From assembly GCA_947039985.1 (NCBI GenBank), contig CAMRAP010000032.1, positions 1 through 11,523 on the forward strand: a stretch of DNA of 11,523 nucleotides, written 5' to 3'. Made by a program: the position numbers and the translations under genes. The notes under the pieces were generated by a model, which had not been told where the DNA came from, did no database searches, and saw only the letters and a program-made list of their open reading frames with translations. Of this stretch, positions 8,086-11,523 are shown piece after piece (position 1 is the stretch's first letter; the number at the start of each line of letters is the position of its first letter). This stretch comes from an uncultured Odoribacter sp. Its GTDB lineage: Bacteria; Bacteroidota; Bacteroidia; Bacteroidales; Marinifilaceae.

Positions 8086-9648
8086 ATGATGAATACCAGA
8101 AAAATCAAACCAATAGTTGGAACATATATCAATGTATCAACGCTGTCTCTATTGTCATTGAGTTGTTTTTCAGAAGAGAAAAAGCCGATGAATATATTGT
8201 TTATTATGAGTGATGATCACTCTTATCAGACAATTAGTGCTTATGATAATCGTTATATAGAAACGCCAAATATAGATCGAATTTCTGATGAGGGAATGCG
8301 TTTTACCAAGGGATTTGTAGCGAATTCTATAAGTGGGCCAAGTAGGGCTTGTGTTATGACAGGAAAACATAGCCATGTGAATGGATTTATGGATAATTCT
8401 GATCAGTTTGATGGTAGTCAACAGACTTTTCCTCAACTTCTTCAAAAAGCAGGTTATGAAACAGCAGTTATTGGTAAATGGCATCTTGGAACTGATCCGA
8501 TTGGATTTGATTATTGGAAGATTTTAATTGGACAAGGAGATTATTATAATACTCCTTTTATTGATAATGGAAAAAGAGTAAAGAGTAGTGGATATGCAAC
8601 CAATGTAACAACAGATATAGCATTAGAGTGGTTAGGTTCACGCGATAAAAAAGCAAAGCCTTTTTGTCTGATGCTTCATCACAAGGCACCACATAGAACA
8701 TGGATGCCTGATACTGTTGACTTGTCCTTGTATAAAGACGCTGTATTTCCTATTCCTGCAAATTTTTACGACAATTATGAAGGTCGTGTAGCTGCACAGA
8801 ATCAGAAGATGAGTATTGATAAGGATATGGATCTTATTTATGACTTGAAGCTTGCTGACAAGGAAAATGAGATACATTCTGATAGTAAGGGCTTAGAAAA
8901 TGCTGGTCGTAGAATGTACACAAGATTGAATCCAGCTCAAAAGGCAGCTTGGGATCGTCATTATGACCGAGTGATTGAAAAATTCAAAAAAGCTAATCTT
9001 TCAGGAAAAGCGCTTGCTGAATGGAAGTATCAACAATATATGAAAGACTATCTGCGAGTAATTACCTCTGTCGATCGAAATATAGGACGAGTTCTAGATT
9101 ATTTAGAAGAGAATAAGTTGTCAGAAAACACAGTTGTTGTTTATACTTCAGATCAAGGATTTTACATGGGTGAGCATGGGTGGTTTGATAAACGTTTTAT
9201 GTATGAAGAATCTTTTAGAACCCCTCTTCTTATTAGGATGCCTAATGGTAAAAATGGAGATTGTGATCAATTGGTTCAAAATATAGATTTTGCTCCTACA
9301 TTCTTGGATATTGCAGGAGTTAAGGTGCCTAAGGATATGCATGGTGAATCATTATTACCTCTTTTGAAGGGTAAAAAAGCTAAAAAATGGCGTAAAGGTT
9401 TGTATTATCATTATTATGAACATCCTTCAGAGCATAGTGTAAACAAACATTATGGAGTTAGAACAGACAGGTATAAATTAATATATTTCTATGGAGATGT
9501 GGATGCATGGGAACTTTATGATCTGAAAAATGATCCTTCTGAAATGAATAATATTTATGGACAAGTAGGAACAGAGAAGATAACAAAAGAGTTGTTCTCT
9601 GAATTGGAGAGATTAGAAAAACAGTATAATTCACCTAAAATTAGATAA
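8086..9648 (+). CDS. S1 sulfatase, N-acetylglucosamine-6-sulfatase-like, probable lipoprotein (sulfatase 4)
   Basis: The 520-residue protein can start at either of two adjacent ATGs (8086 or 8089). Active-site elements are Asp43-Asp44 in MSDDHS, formylglycine site S83-G-P-S-R87 followed by ACVMTGKHSHVNGF, Lys131 and His133 in GKWHLG, His203 in HHKAPHRTW, Asp356-Gln357 in TSDQGFYMGEHGW, His364 and Lys369. A helical insert at about 225-330 (RLNPAQKAAWDRHYD, LSGKALAEWKYQQYMKDYLR) is, as I recall, characteristic of the Bacteroides group that includes the GlcNAc-6-O-sulfatase BT4656 (SulfAtlas S1_11); I infer a 6-O-sulfated glucosamine-type substrate. The N-terminus, LSLLSLSC27 then FSEEKK, reads as a loose lipobox followed by an acidic Ser-Glu-Glu stretch resembling the Bacteroidota lipoprotein export signal, so the enzyme may be displayed on the cell surface, unlike its neighbours. 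The -3 lipobox position is Ser, so this is not certain. Confidence 0.92.
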   Translation: MMNTRKIKPIVGTYINVSTLSLLSLSCFSEEKKPMNILFIMSDDHSYQTISAYDNRYIETPNIDRISDEGMRFTKGFVANSISGPSRACVMTGKHSHVNGFMDNSDQFDGSQQTFPQLLQKAGYETAVIGKWHLGTDPIGFDYWKILIGQGDYYNTPFIDNGKRVKSSGYATNVTTDIALEWLGSRDKKAKPFCLMLHHKAPHRTWMPDTVDLSLYKDAVFPIPANFYDNYEGRVAAQNQKMSIDKDMDLIYDLKLADKENEIHSDSKGLENAGRRMYTRLNPAQKAAWDRHYDRVIEKFKKANLSGKALAEWKYQQYMKDYLRVITSVDRNIGRVLDYLEENKLSENTVVVYTSDQGFYMGEHGWFDKRFMYEESFRTPLLIRMPNGKNGDCDQLVQNIDFAPTFLDIAGVKVPKDMHGESLLPLLKGKKAKKWRKGLYYHYYEHPSEHSVNKHYGVRTDRYKLIYFYGDVDAWELYDLKNDPSEMNNIYGQVGTEKITKELFSELERLEKQYNSPKIR

Positions 9649-9657
9649 ATAAATAAG

Positions 9658-11133
9658 ATGATGAACAAATTATTATTTACTAGCTTATGTATGAGTAGTT
9701 CCATTTTAGGAACGTATAATGGAGATGCTCAAAGCCAGACTGATTTAAGTGTGCAGAAGCCAAATGTGTTATTTGTTTTTGTGGATGATTTGACCTTTGA
9801 TGGTTTGAATACTTTGGGAAATAAAGAGATTATATCTCCTAATATGGATAAGCTCATTAAATCAGGGGTGAGTTTTAATAATACATATAATATGGGCGGT
9901 TGGCATGGAGCGATAAGCATGGCAAGTAGGGCTCAATTGTTTACTGGTTTGTATTTGTGGAATACTCATCATGCAGAGAAAAATAGGTATAAAGAGGTCT
10001 CTGCTAATGGGCAAGTATGGACAAGTGTTATGAAGGAGGCAGGTTATAAAACGTATCATTCAGGTAAATGGCATGTACCTACATTGCCAGCCAACAAAAT
10101 ATTTGATGAAGCAGAATCCATAAGACCTGGTATGCCAGGGACGGTGAAATCTTCATATAACCGTCCTCTTTCAGTAGGTGATACTGCATGGATTCCATGG
10201 GATACAAGTATTGGTGGATTTTGGGCAGGAGAAGGGAATGTACACTGGAGTGAAGTGCTTGCTAACCTGACCATAGACTATTTGAATGAAAACAAAAATT
10301 CAAAGGAGCCATTGTTCATTTCTTGTGCATTCAATGCTCCACACGATCCAAGACAAGCGCCTAAGGAGTATGTGGATATGTATGATCTAGATAAAATAAA
10401 ACTACCAAAATCATATTTGTCTATTCATCCATATTTAAATGAAATGGGATGTCCTAAAAGTTTAAGAGATGAAAAATTAGCTCCCTATCCACGAACAGCG
10501 TATTCTATCAAGAAGCATATTCAAGAATATTATGCAATAATAACGCATATGGATGCACAGATAGGTCGAATATTTGAAGCCTTGGAGAAGAATGGTATGC
10601 TTGAAAATACATTGATTGTTTTTTCAGCTGATAATGGCTTAGCTCTAGGGAAGCATGGATTGGTGGGAAAACAGAGTATGTATGATCACAGTATGAAGGT
10701 GCCTTTGGTGTTTGCAGGATGTGGATTACCAGAAGGAGAGAGCAGAGATCAATTGGTGTATCTTCAGGATTTAGTACCCACAATTTATGATTTGATAGGA
10801 GTAGAAACACCAGAAGGTGTAGAGTATGTTTCACAATTGGATATCATAAAGAATAAAAAAGTAGATGCTAAGAGAGATTGTGTTTATGGAGCTTATATGA
10901 ACTTGCAGCGAATGGTCAGAAATGATAGATACAAGTTGTTCTTTATCCCTAAGGCAAAGCAGGTTTATCTGTTTGATTTAAAAAAGGATCCAGAAGAGGT
11001 TAATAATTTATATGGTCAGAAAAAATATGATAAAATAGTAAAGGAGTTGGCGAGTAGATATCTTTCTCTTGCAGAAGAAAGTGGAGATAGATTTAATCTT
11101 TCAGCTATTTATCCTGAAATTTTTGAAAACTAG
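9658..11133 (+). CDS. Exported S1 sulfatase with S-x-A-x-R active site, 2-O-sulfatase-like (sulfatase 5)
   Basis: This 491-residue protein starts at one of two adjacent ATGs, 9 nt after the previous stop. A signal peptide ends near residue 24 (GDA-Q). Active-site elements are Asp43-Asp44 in VDDLTFDGL, formylglycine site S87-M-A-S-R91 in GAISMASRAQLFTG, Lys137 and His139 in GKWHV, His229 in APHDPRQAPKEYVDMY, Asp325-Asn326 in SADNG, His333 and Lys338 in KHGLVGKQSMYDHS. Alanine replaces the usual proline of the C/S-x-P-x-R signature; Ala is an accepted variant for formylglycine formation, so I do not read it as inactivating. The APHDPRQAP block and the Ala variant recall the group of the Bacteroides uronate-2-O-sulfatase BT1596 (S1_9), but this assignment is from memory. 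The tail DLKKDPEEVNNLYGQ resembles DLKNDPSEMNNIYGQ of sulfatase 4. It is the last gene of the cluster and is followed by a hairpin terminator. Confidence 0.92.
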   Translation: MMNKLLFTSLCMSSSILGTYNGDAQSQTDLSVQKPNVLFVFVDDLTFDGLNTLGNKEIISPNMDKLIKSGVSFNNTYNMGGWHGAISMASRAQLFTGLYLWNTHHAEKNRYKEVSANGQVWTSVMKEAGYKTYHSGKWHVPTLPANKIFDEAESIRPGMPGTVKSSYNRPLSVGDTAWIPWDTSIGGFWAGEGNVHWSEVLANLTIDYLNENKNSKEPLFISCAFNAPHDPRQAPKEYVDMYDLDKIKLPKSYLSIHPYLNEMGCPKSLRDEKLAPYPRTAYSIKKHIQEYYAIITHMDAQIGRIFEALEKNGMLENTLIVFSADNGLALGKHGLVGKQSMYDHSMKVPLVFAGCGLPEGESRDQLVYLQDLVPTIYDLIGVETPEGVEYVSQLDIIKNKKVDAKRDCVYGAYMNLQRMVRNDRYKLFFIPKAKQVYLFDLKKDPEEVNNLYGQKKYDKIVKELASRYLSLAEESGDRFNLSAIYPEIFEN

Positions 11134-11163
11134 AAAGAGTTATAAAATGAGAATTATGTTGGT

Positions 11164-11199
11164 AATCCCCTGTGTTTAATGATACAAACATAGGGGATT
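11164..11199 (+). terminator. Probable intrinsic terminator of the sulfatase operon
   Basis: AATCCCCTGTGTTT (11164-11177) pairs with AAACATAGGGGATT (11186-11199) as a 14-bp stem with one G-T wobble and the 8-nt loop AATGATAC. It begins 30 nt after the stop of the last sulfatase. The trailing sequence (TCTACAATTTT) is only moderately T-rich, so the poly-U part is weak, but stem strength and position favour a terminator. Confidence 0.75.
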
Positions 11200-11244
11200 T
11201 CTACAATTTTCAAAAAAAATGGTGGATATCTTAGAATAAAACGT

Positions 11245-11381
11245 GAATAAATGACGTTTAATATTAGTTACAGTGTGGTGTTTTATGAAAATACGTAAAG
11301 TTTTGAAATTAAAGAAATTACCTCTATCTCTGCGCGTTAGTTTAGACGTAGACAAACGACAATATTAAACGTCGTTTATTC
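11245..11381. repeat. 21-bp inverted repeat (20/21) enclosing 95 bp; possible invertible segment or MITE-like element
   Basis: The left arm (11245-11265, beginning GAATAAATGACGTTTAAT) and the right arm (11361-11381, ending TTAAACGTCGTTTATTC) are reverse complements except for one base (T in the left arm, C-equivalent in the right). They enclose 95 bp. The right arm holds the odd palindrome AAACGTCGTTT. Arm length and spacing suit either the recombination sites of a Bacteroidota invertible promoter or the ends of a small non-autonomous transposable element. No target-site duplication is visible at the edges, and no recombinase is encoded nearby within the window. The interior contains an ATG-initiated 27-codon frame (11285-11368) that stops inside the right arm, rich in Lys and Leu, which I do not call as a gene. 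I found no full TAnnTTTG box inside the segment on either strand. Confidence 0.65.
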
Positions 11382-11484
11382 TTGTTTAGAAGTAAGAAAT
11401 AAGGATTTTGAGACTTAAATAAGCCTTCTAGCTCTAGTTTGATTTAAAAAAAGAGAGGGAGATATGTTGATTATAGGATAATAC

Positions 11485-11523
11485 AAGAATAGTAAGAATC
11501 GTTCGTTGATTCTTACTATTCTT
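11485..11523. terminator. Perfect 16-bp hairpin at the window end, possible terminator
   Basis: AAGAATAGTAAGAATC (11485-11500) and GATTCTTACTATTCTT (11508-11523) are perfect reverse complements around the 7-nt loop GTTCGTT. The stem is AT-rich. The window stops at its end, so whether a T-tract follows cannot be seen. It could terminate a convergent gene beyond the window, act on both strands, or be an intergenic repeat unit. Confidence 0.5.

Larger units (their letters stand above)
11134..11523 (+). other. 390-nt non-coding region after the sulfatase cluster
   Basis: No convincing gene is present on either strand. It contains the three inverted repeats listed separately (11164-11199, 11245-11381, 11485-11523). 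A near-direct repeat precedes the second one: GAATAAAACGT at 11234-11244 abuts GAATAAATGACGT at 11245-11257. TTTG at 11438-11441 lies 21 nt before TATGTTGA at 11463-11470, a partial promoter match that would start transcripts close to the last hairpin. The rest (about 11382-11437) shows nothing recognisable. Confidence 0.6.

Noticed and set aside
9913..9930. Sulfatase 5 as a pseudoenzyme because proline of the signature is alanine (S-M-A-S-R)
   Set aside because: Ala at this position is tolerated by formylglycine-forming systems, and all metal, lysine and histidine residues are intact.
10508..10834. 108-codon open frame on the minus strand within sulfatase 5
   Set aside because: It is antisense to conserved sulfatase motifs and its translation has no family features. 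The other minus-strand frames opposite the esterase and sulfatases were rejected for the same reason.
11285..11368. 27-codon ORF inside the inverted repeat (MKIRKVLKLKK...), faintly like an integrase N-terminus
   Set aside because: Too short, ends inside the repeat arm, no ribosome binding site or clear homology; kept only as a note on the repeat.

Overview
The window is AT-rich and entirely plus-strand in its coding content. The gene families, the exported-protein signals (including one possible surface-lipoprotein signal), the lack of strong Shine-Dalgarno sites and a few TTTG / TAnnTTTG-like promoter boxes all point to a Bacteroidota bacterium, most likely a Bacteroidales glycan degrader. 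No species can be named from the sequence.

Layout: (1) bases 3-686 hold the 3' end of a membrane acyltransferase of the heparan-alpha-glucosaminide N-acetyltransferase/DUF5009 kind, whose start lies outside the window. (2) 745-1296 is a DJ-1/PfpI-family protein. (3) 1351-3081 is an exported protein with two SGNH/GDSL hydrolase domains in tandem. (4) 3098-11133 is a run of five full-length exported S1-family sulfatases of clearly different subtypes, interrupted at 7839-8069 by a 76-residue ORF that looks like a signal peptide fused directly to a sulfatase C-terminal tail, that is, a sulfatase that has lost its catalytic body. (5) 11134-11523 is non-coding and rich in inverted repeats: a terminator-like hairpin, a nearly perfect 21-bp inverted repeat enclosing 95 bp, and a perfect 16-bp hairpin at the window edge.

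Together the genes look like the sulfatase/esterase arm of a locus for degrading a sulfated and probably O-acylated glycan. All five sulfatases carry serine, not cysteine, at the position converted to formylglycine, so all should need an anaerobic sulfatase-maturating enzyme (anSME) encoded elsewhere. Two of the sulfatases resemble types known to act on heparin/heparan-like sugars (6-O-sulfated glucosamine and 2-O-sulfated uronate), and the acetyltransferase fits that theme, but the substrate is inferred only. No SusC/SusD pair, glycoside hydrolase, lyase or regulator lies in the window. Short spacers (6-16 nt) join most sulfatases; wider gaps before 4536 (82 nt) and 6309 (252 nt) may hold internal promoters.
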